Shown piece after piece: positions 34,546-46,849 of a stretch of 64,000 nt of DNA (position 1 is the first letter of the stretch; each line of letters begins with the position of its first letter). The stretch comes from Siphonodentalium dalli (Eukaryota > Mollusca > Scaphopoda > Gadilida > Siphonodentaliidae). Location of the stretch: assembly GCA_032622095.1 (NCBI GenBank), contig CP136064.1, positions 213,790,205 through 213,854,204 on the forward strand, in the 5' to 3' direction. The position numbers and the translations under genes were made by a program. Below the pieces are notes generated by a model that worked only from the letters and a program-made list of their open reading frames with translations, was not told the origin of the DNA and made no database searches.

Positions 34546-36113
34546 TTGTTCACATTCGCCATTGGTGAACAACAAAACCATAAATGCTCGTCATCTGATG
34601 AATTTTCGGGGTCTCGACCAGAATTAAAAATCAATAGAAGTGCACATTTTGGGCACCGATACGTGACCATCAGAAACTCGAACTCAGCCAATTCTCTCAC
34701 CTGTCTGGAGTAAACTACATACCCACATATAAAATAGTGGCTCTGATGAACTATCGTACAGTTTCCATTTCCCAACACCGGGATTCGACGTCAGTAGCGC
34801 CAATCAGAACTCACCAATCAAGATAAAGGAGTCCAATCGAAACGAGTATAGCACAATCCCATTGTTGCAATCGTTCCCTGATTTTTGGTAAAGCGCACCA
34901 ATTCCCAATGCTGGCGAAAGAAAAGTTCAATAATTATCCCATTATTAGGCACACGCAACTCACAACAGACAAATCGCACGGGCGCTTCGAAGTAGCTTCA
35001 ATTACCAGAGGCCACAGGGGCACGAACAGCACTCTGCTTCCCCCAAACACACTGCCATTATACGCCGTTACTATTTACGCACCTCTAGTATACTAAGCAG
35101 TAAGCAGGCATATATATATATAGGGAAGGCGTATAAGGGGAGTGCGGGTGGGGGTGCATGTCCTCTGGTATAATAATTGAAGCTATATTGAAACGACCGC
35201 GCGATTTGTTTGTTATGAGTGGCGCGTGTCGAACAATGTGATATCACTGAACTATCAGTTTGCCAGCCTTGGGAATTGGTGTGATTTACCAAAAATACAA
35301 GATATATACATCAACAGGACGAACGGAAGGGGGTGGCAATAGTAACACATGCACTGGTTGAATTATTTATTAACTAGTAGAATAATTACATTTATTATAA
35401 TTATTCCACAAAACTAATCCAGTTCCGAAAATATTCACAGGTACTCAGGACCACTAATCCAACGATGAAACTTAACGAATTAACATTTACATTTAGAACC
35501 ACTAATTAGTGATATATCCAATAATCCAACAGAATCACCACTTCACTATATATAGCGCTCCACGTATCCGATATAACTAACAACAGAACTTGTATCTGGA
35601 GAATCTGGAGGAACCAATGGACTATTAGTAGTAATTTCGAAACAGTGTTCTTGTAAAGGCGACACGTTTGTCACATAATAATGATGTGCAGCATTACCTT
35701 TAGCAAAAAGTAAGTTGGTTGTTGGTTACATGTCCAGATTCTATGTCATCATTCTGGCAGACAGACTTCTTCGGAATTCATGATCCACTTATATACAATG
35801 TATATAATATAATAGTAAGACACAATCATGCGACTGCCACATTTGACTTTCCAAACACATCTGCGAGTGACTTGGTTTGTGAAAACGGGTCACCCGTTAA
35901 TCAGGTGCATGGGACCAGTCCGTGTCGTTTCGGACAATATATTCACCTTCAACGGCGATCATTGCATGGCTAATCGGATTGTTAGGCGTGGCTAACGGGC
36001 TATTGTGTTGAATCTCGGCGAGCGCACGGATTTCGCGTCGTGGTCAACACACACTCAACGGCGCATATCCAGTTAATGGCATTATGTGGGGTCAATTGTG
36101 CTCTAAGTCGGTC

Positions 36114-36194
36114 AGAGCACGTGAATAGTTCTTTACCAGAATAAATCTCGTCTTCGACTCGATTGATTCTGGTAAAGAACTATTATTGTGCTCT
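36114..36194. repeat. Hairpin with arms around gttctttaccagaat
   Basis: The left arm (agagcacgtgaatagttctt, 36114-36150) pairs with the right arm (aaagaactattattgtgctc, ending 36194) around a short loop containing cgtcttcgactcg. It is a small fold-back insertion in intron 4. Confidence 0.6.
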
Positions 36195-36421
36195 AACCAC
36201 TACTTAACGTAGCGCGATAGACGTAATTCGGGGTACATGTAATACCACAAGCATTCCGAGAAATGAAAAGTTGGCGGGAACACGAAAGACTCGGTATCCG
36301 TATGAATATGAGTGTGTGACTGGTCTCATGTTCAATCTTATTTTGTGTTCGGCAAAGCATTAGAATAGAAGTCATGTGTCAAATGAAGATGTGGTATCTT
36401 TAATGGACATGATTTTTTCAG

Positions 36422-36531
36422 GTAAAATTGGAGACTGGAAAAACTGGTTTACGGTAGCAGAGAGCGAACATTTTGACAGCATATGTGCAGAGAGATTGAA
36501 GGACAGTCAATTGAAATTTATCTACAGCTGA
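36422..36531 (+). CDS. Cytosolic sulfotransferase, exon 5 (C-terminus)
   Basis: This exon encodes the end of Gly272 and residues 273-307, then TGA (36529-36531). It completes the [13 protein letters not shown] segment: RKGxxGDW contacts the PAPS cofactor in SULTs, and [10 protein letters not shown] (278-287) fits the KxxxTVxxxE dimerisation motif of the family. The tail ends LKFIYS. The exon has no long ORF of its own and was found by searching for the missing motif after exon 4; phase 1 to phase 1 joining works exactly. No canonical AATAAA was found just downstream, so the transcript end is unknown. Confidence 0.9.
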
Positions 36532-37287
36532 TGAGACTGGTTGCTGGTTTCTATGCATATAATCGATGTGGGCTGTTAATAGGTTGTGTAACTGTTGTCA
36601 ACGTGGCTTTATCGTATTTTTGTCACACATATATCACACTGCGAACACTTCCAGTTGTTATTCCTGTAATTCGTGAATGTTACTCGGACTTGGTACATGG
36701 TGCAGTTAGAAGCGATGTCCTCACAAATCTTTCTTAATTGTATCGATGGTGTTTACTTGTATTATTACTCTAATTATTTTTTAATCTGATTGATATACAT
36801 TTATATTTTAGCTGCTGGGACCAACATGCTAACAAGTTTTTACTTTATTGTGTGATCCCAAATCTGTATTTCTATATTTATATGAAATACATTTGATCTT
36901 ATAACTTATCTTTTATATTTGGAATTAACGAATGACTGAACAGGACTAGATTTAAGGACCACTTAATTTTCGAATGACCAGATCGCATTTTACACAACAT
37001 ATTCCATATACCATTCCATGTATCATTTGGAAGAGACACCAAACATATATATTCCACCCGAATACGGAACAGATGTGGCCTAGTAGTGTCCACCAAGTGA
37101 TAGAGATTCTCAGATTCACCCCAGATTCCGTCTATATTTTCTCCAGAATGCATCATAATTCACAACTAAGAGATAGAGTTATTCCCCTTCCACTGAGAAT
37201 AATAACCGGCAGTACAGACCATATCAAAATTAAGCACAGAACACACGTCGTATAATTGATATGGTGATTCGAACATTAACTGGGCCT

Positions 37288-37530
37288 TTAACCCTTTCAT
37301 AACTGGAGTTTCCGGAAAACTTGCGAAAACCATGTGTCAATGCATTCTCTTATATATGCGAGTCGCCCATAGGGCGCCTCGCATATATAAGATAATACAT
37401 TGGCCTGACAATAGTTACATTGATCTTGTAAGACAGCGCATTCTCTTATATACGCGAGGCTCCCGATGGGAGACTCGCATATATAATCAAATGCACTGGC
37501 ACATGGTCTTTCATCGCATGAAAGAGTTAA
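37288..37530. mobile_element. TTAA-flanked piggyBac-like MITE
   Basis: The 235-bp body (37292-37526) lies between TTAA at 37288-37291 and 37527-37530. The left end is CCCTTTCATAAC and the right end GCATGAAAGAG. Two hairpin modules (cattctcttatatatgcgag ... ctcgcatatataaga) lie inside. Same subfamily as 501-709. Confidence 0.7.
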
Positions 37531-37772
37531 AGATCCAAAGTCCGATTCGGCAACAAATAACTGAGCCTCTAATTTCCTGAGCCTCTTTCCGCTTAACAGG
37601 TAAAGAAAATGAAAAATACTTGCATATCACCATTCCTATCACACTGGAATCGCGAAAATCCATAAAATCGTCCACGAATAATACGCCGAAAACGAATAAC
37701 TAAGAACGCTCTTTGTCAGAGAAGATCATCGGAATTCTTGCTCGCCTCACAAAAATTATTTTTGTTATATAA

Positions 37773-38163
37773 CCCTTTACCCAACAAACCGGCCAAAACC
37801 GGCCAAATAAAGCTTCAACAGCCTAAAATATCTTCGGTCTGTCTCAATAGAACCATACAAATATGGATATCATTGGAATCGGCTCTTTGACCACATTGTG
37901 ATAGTTACAGTTATGCCCTGTGCCAATGCATTCTCTTATATATGCGAGTCGACCATAGGTCGCCTCGTATATATAAGAGAATGCATTGGCCTAAAAAAAA
38001 TATTTTTTAACACTTTTTACCATTTTTTCTTACATTCTTTAACAATTTTATAAATTTTAATGTGTTAAGCCAATGCATTCTCTTATATATGCGAGGCGAC
38101 ATATGGTCGACTCGCATATATAAGAGAATGCATTGGCACATGGCCCTTCTGTTGGGTAAAGGG
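37773..38163. mobile_element. Hairpin-module MITE, CCCTTTACCC subfamily
   Basis: The termini are CCCTTTACCCAACA and TGTTGGGTAAAGGG. The body includes aaaccggccaaaaccggcc and two copies of the hairpin module at about 37923-37990 and 38070-38140. It is nearly the same sequence as 56541-56932. The flanks (ATAA and CGCG) do not form a TTAA pair, so this copy has a damaged or rearranged boundary. ORFs in both strands are hairpin read-through. Confidence 0.65.
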
Positions 38164-38999
38164 CGCGTACATAATATGGGGGTTTATGCGGAGAATCATC
38201 AATATCATATGATACCACAGTCCACATGTGTAGTCGGGTGTTACACGAGGATTCTCCGTTTGGCATTTGCAACCCGTATGAGGCGATCTGATGAGTTCTG
38301 TTATAAGTAAGACAACGATAGACAAATATAATCTGTGTAACCGGCCGCGATCACATCATCCCCCCAAGGGCCACTAGTTTGAAATCGTATAAAAGTGTTA
38401 ATTGATGCGAGTAACCAGACACACTTCCTTTGCTTGCAGTGTTTAATTATCCCGAACAATATATATGTGAACTGTCCACGTGCATGTATACTTTCAGATG
38501 TGGATGTGATTTAATTTTTTGGATACACCATCAGTCAAACCTCGTGGCAAATAACCAGAACACAGGGAGGCGTTTCACAAGATGTTCGTTGTTTTCTCAA
38601 ATTGAACGTGAGAAAGTTTGAAGCCATCCCCGGAGTTAAACGGAAACAAAACAATTCCCCCAATTCGAAACACAAGTCTGGTAACAATGGACCAGTGGTG
38701 ACCGGACAGTCAATTTTACCCTAATCTTTGAGGTATCAAATCCTATTTTACGAGTTTCGTTTTAAACTGAATCAATATAGTGGAGCTAGAGTAACTGTTG
38801 TCGACCGGAAACAACGAATTAGATAATTAGGTTCAGTTTGATCTCGTTTTCAAAACACGTCAGAAGTATATAGGGTCTGGTGACAATTGTGGGGGTATAT
38901 ATGGGATATGAATGTACAGTTCACAAACGCAAAGTGTTACACAAATGAATCAGCTATACAACCTTAATGCATGGATAAGTGTCTCTAATGGGCCACAGA

Positions 39000-39160
39000 T
39001 AGTAGCTGGGAACTTTGCTTTCGATGAGTGTTAGAATTCCTTACTTATCGACTGGTTTGGAAGTAGTGTTGAACCTACCTATACAATCGCGTCGATGACT
39101 TCTCCCAGAAGTCCATTATGCACACTTCGCTTCCTTAGATATATGCCGACACATATCCTA
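39000..39160. repeat. Segment repeated on the far side of the LINE
   Basis: Phrases such as gtgttagaattccttactta, cgactggtttggaag, gttgaacctacctat and cgatgacttc are echoed at 41598-41705. A possible explanation is a pre-existing duplicated locus flanking the LINE insertion. Confidence 0.35.
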
Positions 39161-39228
39161 TATATTTGCTTTGTCTAACATTCTGGGGCAAAAGCAAACT
39201 AAATATACACGGATGTTAACCCTTCTAT

Positions 39229-41428
39229 ATGGCTAAATTCCAATCCGACCCGCCAGATAGATATTTATTATTTTCAATACTTGGCAAAGATAAGGGAATT
39301 GGAAAACGCACATGTAGAGTTGACTATGCAATAGCTTCTAAAGCTGCATTTGTACGTGTGTATAAATTTGAAATACTAGAATTATCTTGTCTTTACTCAG
39401 ATGTACACTGCGGTGTCAGCTTGGAATTTAAAGTACCATTAAAGACGGTAACTCCCCCAAGTGAATTACTTTTGTTGATTTCAAGAAAGCATTTGATACA
39501 GTTTGGTGAGAGGGTTTGTGGGTCAAACTTCTGAGAACGGGAATCAACGGAAAGATATTCAATATAATCCGAAGCATGTATCGTGTTACTAAATCATGCG
39601 TTCTTAGTAATGCTCGTATGACTGACTATTTTGTCTGTTGTACAGGGGTTAAACAAGGTGAAAGAAAACCCTGTCACCCCTATTATTTTCTATCTATCTA
39701 AATTATCTTGAAGACTTTTTGGAAAGTTGTGCTATAGACGGATTGAACTATCTTAATGATCGTATTTTTAGCGAACTGCAGACTTATCTGAAATTATGGT
39801 GCATCTTATATGCCGATCATGACACGGTCTTGTTTGCGGATAATCCGCACGATATGCAACGCATCCTCGATGCGTTCTCAGACTACTCTGATTCATAGGA
39901 GCTCAAGGTAAACACTCAAAAAACCAAGATAATGATTTTCAGTAACAAATGTTTTAGATCCTCTCCAACATTCACACTATCTAATTATAAACTGGAAATA
40001 GTTGAGCGCTTCCCTTATTTGGGCATTGTGTTATTTTATAATGGCCGATTTTGCCAAGCAATCAAGTCGATAAAAATTAAATCGACAAAAGCTATGTACG
40101 GACTTCTGTCCAAGGTGAGAAATCTCCAAATTTCTGTAGATTTGGCGCTAAAACTATTTGACTACCTTATACAACCTATTTTATTGTATGGGTGCGAAAT
40201 ATGGGGCTTTGAAAATTTTGCAAGCTTTTGACAAACATGAAGATGAGCACACCAAATTATATCGTATATGGTGAACTTGGAAGATGGCCCTTGCGTATCG
40301 CAATTGAAAAGAGAATGATCGTATACTGGGGTCGTTTACTGAAGAGACATGCTTGCCACTTACTCTCCACAAGCTAATATTAGCTATTAAAGATGGAGGC
40401 AAAGATATATGATATATAAATACCATGAATGATATTTTTGTCCGCGCAGATTGCGAGGTTAGCTGGAAAACACAGTCACCAATTACAAATGGTATGCTTC
40501 AAGCTATACATGGTAAACTACTGAACCAATTTTTATGTCAATGGAATAATGACATATCGAAATCCTCACGTGGAGAATTCTATCGTATGTTGAAGGAATC
40601 CCCATCACTTAATCGTTATTATATTGAACTTCCCTTCAATGTTATTATTCCTATACAGCGAATGCGTACAACGAATCACAGGTTGGGTGTGGAAACTATG
40701 AAATGGTCTAGATCTAAGACCAAATCAAAAGGGTAGTCATCAGACAGCTCATGTAAACTATGCGGTGCCACCATGTGCGATGAATTTCATTTTGTAATGG
40801 TCTGTCCAGAATTAAATGAGCTTAGAGCTAAATACTTCGACAAATGGCAATTGACTAGCCCATCGAGAGACACTTTCTACAATTTATTGAACTCTGATGA
40901 CGTGATAAAGCTCCGCAAACTGTCGACTTTCATCAAAATTGGATTGAACAAAATTCGATAACGGTTCCAACTGTTTGTTTTGTTTTGTTTGTTTTGTTTT
41001 TTTGTTTTTGTTTTTTCTCCCACATAACTCGCGCAGATATTGATATATACAACAAAATTTAATAGAACGAAACCTAATTGCATTTTTGTAAATGTTGAAT
41101 AATTTGCTTTCAAATTTCTATTAAAATGCATTTAATAGTCTCATATTCTTACAAGCGAAAGTTCTGCTATACACTTAACAGTCCTTTTTTATGTTGTAAT
41201 TATTTAAGGAAGTACAGATCGTTTCACGCATATATATAATTGTATGTGTGTATGTATGCATAATTGTTGTTATGTATTGGGTGTGATGATTGTTTTTCAG
41301 TATTTACTGTTTGCATGTGTATTTTCAAATATTTGGACCGGAGCGTTGTCATTTGTACATATTGTATTATATGTGTTCTCATGTACCAAATTACCAATTG
41401 GCTGGGAATAAAGCATTACTTACTTACT
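39229..41428 (+). pseudogene. Decayed non-LTR retrotransposon (LINE), endonuclease and RT remnants
   Basis: In order: the end of an AP-type endonuclease (RVDYAIASKAAF ... LYSDVHCGVSLEF, about 39310-39440); a deletion junction; reverse transcriptase motifs FVDFKKAFDTVW (about 39470), TGVKQGE (about 39650), then a frameshift; a YADD box disrupted to YADHD by three extra bases (about 39811-39825); further RT palm/thumb sequence (39932-40231); and a C-terminal CX2C-X8-H-X4-C zinc knuckle (about 40746-40803). It ends with a 3' region and an acttacttac microsatellite tail near 41425. Multiple frameshifts and stops, including TAG after SDS near 39897, show that it is dead. Most of the endonuclease and the endonuclease-RT linker are missing. 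Layout fits the APE-type Jockey/I/CR1 group; I cannot name the clade. Confidence 0.85.
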
Positions 41429-41597
41429 TTACAAAGTAACACCCAGAAATATTTGCAACTCTGTAACGTTTGCTGCGGAGATTTGCATGGGAAAGGCCAT
41501 TCGCAATTGATCAATTGCCTCCTCCTTAAAGTAATGTTATGCCAGTCGCACTATGCAGTGATAGTATGTGCGTATGGGGCCGCTGAATTGGAACAGT

Positions 41598-41690
41598 GTT
41601 AGAATCCGGCACTAGTCGAGTGGTTTGGAAATAATGAATGTTCAACATAGTCGAGTGGTTTGGAAATAATGAATGTTCAACATATCTATT
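41598..41690. repeat. Short tandem duplication, unit about 42 bp
   Basis: The phrase agtcgagtggtttggaaata, continuing atgaatgttcaacat, occurs twice in succession (from about 41614 and 41649). Confidence 0.6.
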
Positions 41691-41727
41691 TCGATGACAT
41701 CGACCACAAGTCAATCACGGTCAATAC

Positions 41728-41976
41728 GTGGGCATATATTACACATTTGCTTTAACCGACATTCCGAGAACAGAAGCAGACTCAATAAATCCGAATGTTA
41801 TCCAGTTTATAAGGGAAAGATATAACACATATATCCCCGCACGAAATTGCTATCACGTGGACGAGGACAATTTTTGGGATGCTATGTTCCGGGAACACAA
41901 CCAGTTATATCAGAAGTATACTTATACAACAGAGTCCGATGATGTTTCTGGAAGTTCCCTGTTCTCTCATATGTGA
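41728..41976 (+). other. Exon-like ORF cut by an inverted-repeat element
   Basis: This 82-codon frame has a more protein-like composition than its neighbours (IQFIRERYNTYIPARN, NFWDAMFREHNQLYQKY, few rare residues). I recognise no family. Its stop (41974-41976) lies in the first bases of the inverted-repeat element starting at 41973, so the frame may have been truncated by that insertion. No convincing splice sites were identified. It may be a relic of a coding exon or a chance ORF. Confidence 0.2.
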
Positions 41977-42429
41977 CCCGCCATATCAAATCCAGTCGGA
42001 AGTCGGGATTTATTTTACCCTGTGCCAATGCATTCTCTTATATATGCGAGTGGACCATAGGTCGTCTCGCATATATAAGAGAATGCATTGGCCTAACAAT
42101 TTTTTACAATTTTAATAATTTGTTCTTGTATTCTTTAACAATTTGACAATTTCACCCATACAGAGCCCCAGACAAACATGAGCAGACGACACTCTTCTAT
42201 ATGCTTCTATATATGTGTGGGGCTCCCTGCAGGGTAATGGATGTTTTTATTTTATGTCCTAAAAATTGTAAGAAACATTTATTTAAAAAACATGATAAAA
42301 AATTGTTAGGCCAATGCATTCTCTTATATATGCGAGGCGACCTATGGTCGACTCGCATATATAAGAGAATGCATTGGCACAGGGTAAAAAAAATCCCGAC
42401 TTCCGACTGGATTTGATATGGCGGGTCAC
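41973..42429. mobile_element. Inverted-repeat element with two hairpin modules
   Basis: The ends are gtgacccgccatatcaaatc and its complement gatttgatatggcgggtcac, followed inward by matching ccagtcggaagtcgggat. Two hairpin modules (42025-42095 and 42300-42380) sit symmetrically inside. The same hairpin module occurs in piggyBac-like MITEs, but the termini here are different. No target duplication was found. Confidence 0.7.
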
Positions 42430-45100
42430 ACAAAAGACGTCGACACGTATTAACAAGAACACAGAAAACAAAACCCCCACACATGTTCACAGGACGAAGG
42501 AATGGAAAGGGAGGTCAACGAATTCCTAAGGTGTGCCCTTAAGAATGTGTCCTGTTCTATATGAGCGGAATAAGAAATTTATATTTATTGTTATGGATGA
42601 ACACATGTAATTATCCTACTTGTTAAGTGTATCGCCTGGTATTGTGTAATCTGTTGTAATTACTGATGTATATATATGCACATGTGTAGTCATCATGCTG
42701 GATTATTATATTGACCAATGAGAATGGAGATCTACTGACAGGAGACGAGGGTATATTAGGTTCAGCTTGATTGACAACGACCATATTGAAAGCCATAATG
42801 GGTATATACATCCAGATGGCGTCGATATATGCCATCTTGTTTTATTGCGACTCTGCCGCATCGGGGATATTTTCGGTGTATTTTGGCGCCAAGAAAAGGG
42901 ATTTCTGGCGGAAATCATAATCTGCGAATTTAAAGACATAGTACGATGTATCAAAAACTGCATGTGATATATTTGAGGAATTCTAAAGACTCATAAATGA
43001 ACTATCAAACTCAATTTGTTGTCCTACTTCTGGTGATTAGCCATTGACTCAATGCGTTGACGTTCAATGTCCATGGCGCGTCTCTGTAACGTTACATTAG
43101 TTAATGGCCCCAGACGACACATTTAACTTACTAGAATATAATAAACTTCGTACAAGTAATTCAAATCTGACATGGAAACCATGATAAACGTTGCCGGCAA
43201 CAACTCGGACTGTAATGTATAGTATATGGAGTGATCAATGATGAACGTGATATTCGAATTTGGGTACATAGTATATTATGTTTTTTCTTGTTTGATTGTC
43301 ATATGTGACATTGCAATCAATCAATCAATTACTTTATGGCGATCCAGAGAAGTGTTTTCTATTTAGTCAGTCGTAGCCGCTCATTGAATGTAACAGACTT
43401 TGCTGGAGCACTCAGAACTCAAACGGTGCAACAAACTACTGATATGGGTCGTCCGCCACTGTCAACCAAATCATGTTCTATTTTGAACTTGCTTTAATGT
43501 ATGTTCAATAAAAGCCATCATGTCGTCTGGACAATATGTGACGAGCTGACAAAGCAATAATTTCTTGCAAGCGCTGCGCAGTCAGCACTGATATAGAATT
43601 CTTTACAAAACAAAGATATTGGAATATTGGAACAAGATATTGGATTATCGTCAACCACTGATCTTTCTGGCTACATCATCGCAGTAGATTCTCCACACGA
43701 GTCTGAAGATGCGAATAAAGAGATACAGCTCAAGTAAAGTATAGTAAAGTGGCACTAGTGATGACAGTGATATCAATGGAGAAAAACGAGGTTCAAGATA
43801 TGAATCTATATACAACCGACCTTACCACTTGTGCTAGTGAAGTTATTCAGGCCGGTGACCACCCGGAGTAAGTCAAGGGCTTCCGGGTGTATTCAACTAA
43901 CGGTGATCATTGATATTGGGAGATGATGGCGAACGTAAGGAGATGTGCATATATAGTGACTTTCATATAATGGTGTAAGGGGGCGTTTCTTGTTTTCATG
44001 CACCAGAAATTACCAGGCCCAAAAGCGATGCATTGGATGTGCAGCCATAGAGGTCAGGTTTATCAAATATGGCATGCACGTCATTCTGGAGAATAAGTAT
44101 TAATAAGAAAAAGAACATTTTGTCGTTTAATATATTAAAAAGAACAAATGGTAGGTGTATGTCTAGTCCAGAGTATGTCACAATACATTACAGTATTCGA
44201 GAGATGACGTTGCCAGTGATTGTATGAGTGTATGTATTTAGAACACGTGTTTACCAACTGTTTAGGACGTAGATGTGTGATATGTGGATGTGTACTATAT
44301 ATGTGGATGAGGCTAGACGTCGACAATGTTAATCGTGACTTATGTCGCCGACGAAACGCGTGTTTATATCAAGCAAAATGAAAATATGTGTTATAACTCT
44401 AAACAATACAAGTGTTGACACATAGTGGCATATGGCTCACAACTGTCGATTATAGCCACATGACGTTACTCGAAAATATCCTCCCTGATTTTATTATCCG
44501 ATCTAACAGTAATGAGGTGCTCTAGCCACGATTATATCATAAGCTTTGTCAATTAGTCCAAGACAACCCCTCTCACTTTGGACATATATTCAAATGCTCA
44601 TTCATCGACAGAGCAACAGCTGGAAAGTATTGTTGGCAGATATAACTTATTTGAAACTCCAAATTTGGGACTAGGGAGGTCGATATATCATATCATCGAA
44701 ATATCTGTGATCCATACTCTGCAAAAACACTTCCCATAATAACAAGCGGGGTCTGTAAAAAAAATCCGTACACAGGGGTGAAAACAAATCGGCCCAACCG
44801 GGGCCCACCACCACCATATGTGCAAAAACAATTTCCTCCAACAAGGGGGCCCGCCTTTTTCCATAATCTTTGCATTTATAGCTGCTTTATTAAATGAATA
44901 ACTCCTAACGTTTGTCTGCTAACAATTGGAACATTTAGGCATCACCCTTAGTGGTTATAATTTTATAGCAATCTCTCAGTGATCACTGCAGTTATAGACT
45001 ATATGATGCAGCTATGAAGTTATTTCTCTGTTTACCGTGCTATTTGTCGGCGTATACATGCATCTTTATTGTGTTGTATATGTTTTATGTGTATATTGTT
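42430..45100. other. Intergenic, no supported gene
   Basis: Mostly AT-rich single-copy-looking sequence. A caatcaatcaatcaatt run near 43314-43330 could be a LINE tail. Several ORFs of 60-85 codons occur, without domain or splice context. Confidence 0.35.
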
Positions 45101-45299
45101 AAGTCCGAGAGCACATTTGTGGAGTCGTGACTATAAACCTTATTATACTTCAATGTGTTAACATTGAAGTATATTGTAATTCTTATTTTTTTCCTTTTTA
45201 TTATTATTATTATAAAACACCTTTAATCTCAGAAACCGCCAGGTCGATTGATTTGATATTTCCTATTCATATACATCCACGAAAAGTTAGTTTTATGCA

Positions 45300-45945
45300 C
45301 TTACCGCTATTTTTGTCCGACATTGACCTTGACCTTGACCGTCGCCAGTAATTTTGTTGCAAAAAATAATTCGTCCTAATTTGACCAAACTCACAGGGTG
45401 GTATCGCATGGCAAAGACGATTAAGATGCAATATAAACTATGTCAATCGGTCAAAAAATGGCGGAGTAATGGCGGTTTGATTATAGCCACATTTGAACTG
45501 TTATTGATCTTGGATCTCTTATCGGTCAAAAATTAATTTACCGATTAGAATGCTTTTTGGTACATATATAGCGTTCGCCCTTAGCTATTAATCTGACTGG
45601 GTGTGAATTTCGTACGACCTTGACCTTTGCACTAAACGCTCTTTATGTGTATTACTGTTGTGTACGTAACTTCTTCGGAACGGCTTGAGATATCGAGTTC
45701 GCAGTATTAGTTTCCTCTCATCATGTGCTACAAACACGCAAAACATGGTATGGATAGCACTTCCAGTTCGAAAGTTCGGTATTGGTCGAACAATCGGTTA
45801 ACGCTCTTTAACAAACTTTTTTCTTCTGAATTTGACCATTTTCATTGGACGACATCGCTAGTCCGAACTGAAGACAACGCCGTAAAAATTAGCGCAATCG
45901 ACAAAAAAATGACGTCACAGCACCCGATTAAAATTTTAAAGAATA
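45300..45945. repeat. Dispersed repeat, copy 1 (ttgaccttgaccttgacc family)
   Basis: This segment carries tgaccttgaccttgac near 45325, gaccttgacctttgc near 45616, and a block matching 48180-48340 (cttcttctgaatttgacca, catcgctagtccgaactgaa, aatgacgtcacagcacccga). Degenerate and non-coding. Confidence 0.55.
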
Positions 45946-45950
45946 AAAAT

Positions 45951-46840
45951 AAGCATTTTTACCGTTGTCCGCGCATCTCCTCCAACACCGAATGGGATAG
46001 AGAGTCCGGATGAACACCAAAATGTCCAGAGATGTGAGCGCTAGATAAATCCTGAAAATTTCCTCAATCGGGCTGAAAATAGCGGAGTAATTGCCATTCA
46101 ATTGCCGCTTAAACATAAAAATAAGCATTTTTACCCTTGTCCGCGCATCTCCTCCAAGACGGATGGGGATAGAGAGTTCGGTTGAACACCAAAATGTCCA
46201 GACATGTGAGCGCTAGATAAATCCTGATAATTTCCTCAATCGGGCTGAAAATAGCGGAGTAATTAGCAGAGCAATTGGCGCTTGAACATAAAAATATAAA
46301 AATAAGCATTTTTACCCTTGTCCGCGCATCTCCTCCGAGACGGATGGGGATAGAGAGTTCGGATGAACACCAAAATGTCCAGACATGTGAGCGCTAGATA
46401 AATCCTGAAAATTTCCTCAATCGGCCTGAAAATAGCGGAGTAATTAGCAGAGCAATTGCCGCTTGAACATAAAAATATAATAATAAGCATTTTTACCCTT
46501 GTCCGCGCATCTCCTCCGAGACGGATGGAGATAGAGAGTTCGGATGAACACTAAAATGTCCATATCTGTGAGCGCTAGATAAATCCTGAAAATTCTCTCA
46601 AACGGGCTGAAAATAGAGGAGTAATTGCCGCTTGAACATTAAAATGGGCATTTTTACCATTGTGCACGCATCTCATCCGAGACGATTGGAATAGAGAGTT
46701 CTGATGAATACCAAAATGTGCAGCTCTGTGGACGCTAGTACTGCCCTAAACTAGTGCAGCAATTGCCGCTTGAACATTAAAAATAGGCAATTTTAACATT
46801 GTGACCATATTTTCTCCGATAAGGATGGCGATAGAGAGTT
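45951..46840. repeat. Tandem array of about 180-bp units
   Basis: Units start at the phrase agcatttttacc at about 45951, 46125, 46305 and 46486, with diverged units near 46648 and 46786. Each contains gtccgcgcatctcctcc, gatagagagttcgg, caccaaaatgtccag, gtgagcgctagataaatcct and a closing taattgccgcttgaac. Three similar - strand ORFs of 66-75 codons arise from the repeat and are not genes. Confidence 0.8.
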
Positions 46841-46849
46841 TAAATCAGT

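Larger units (their letters stand above)
34084..36421 (+). other. Sulfotransferase intron 4
   Basis: A 2.3-kb intron ending gattttttcag. It contains a single repeat unit with gcccgtt/gacgggcgtat ends (34360-34545), a TA microsatellite near 35110-35122, and a hairpin (36114-36194). ORFs here show no domain. Confidence 0.65.

Noticed and set aside
42197-42490. ORFs containing LYMRVDHRSPRIYKRMHW, repeated at several loci
   Set aside because: This peptide is a translation of the MITE hairpin module, read on both strands of a palindrome.
45928-46490. Three similar - strand ORFs suggesting a small gene family
   Set aside because: They are successive units of a 180-bp tandem repeat, with no conserved start context or splice sites.
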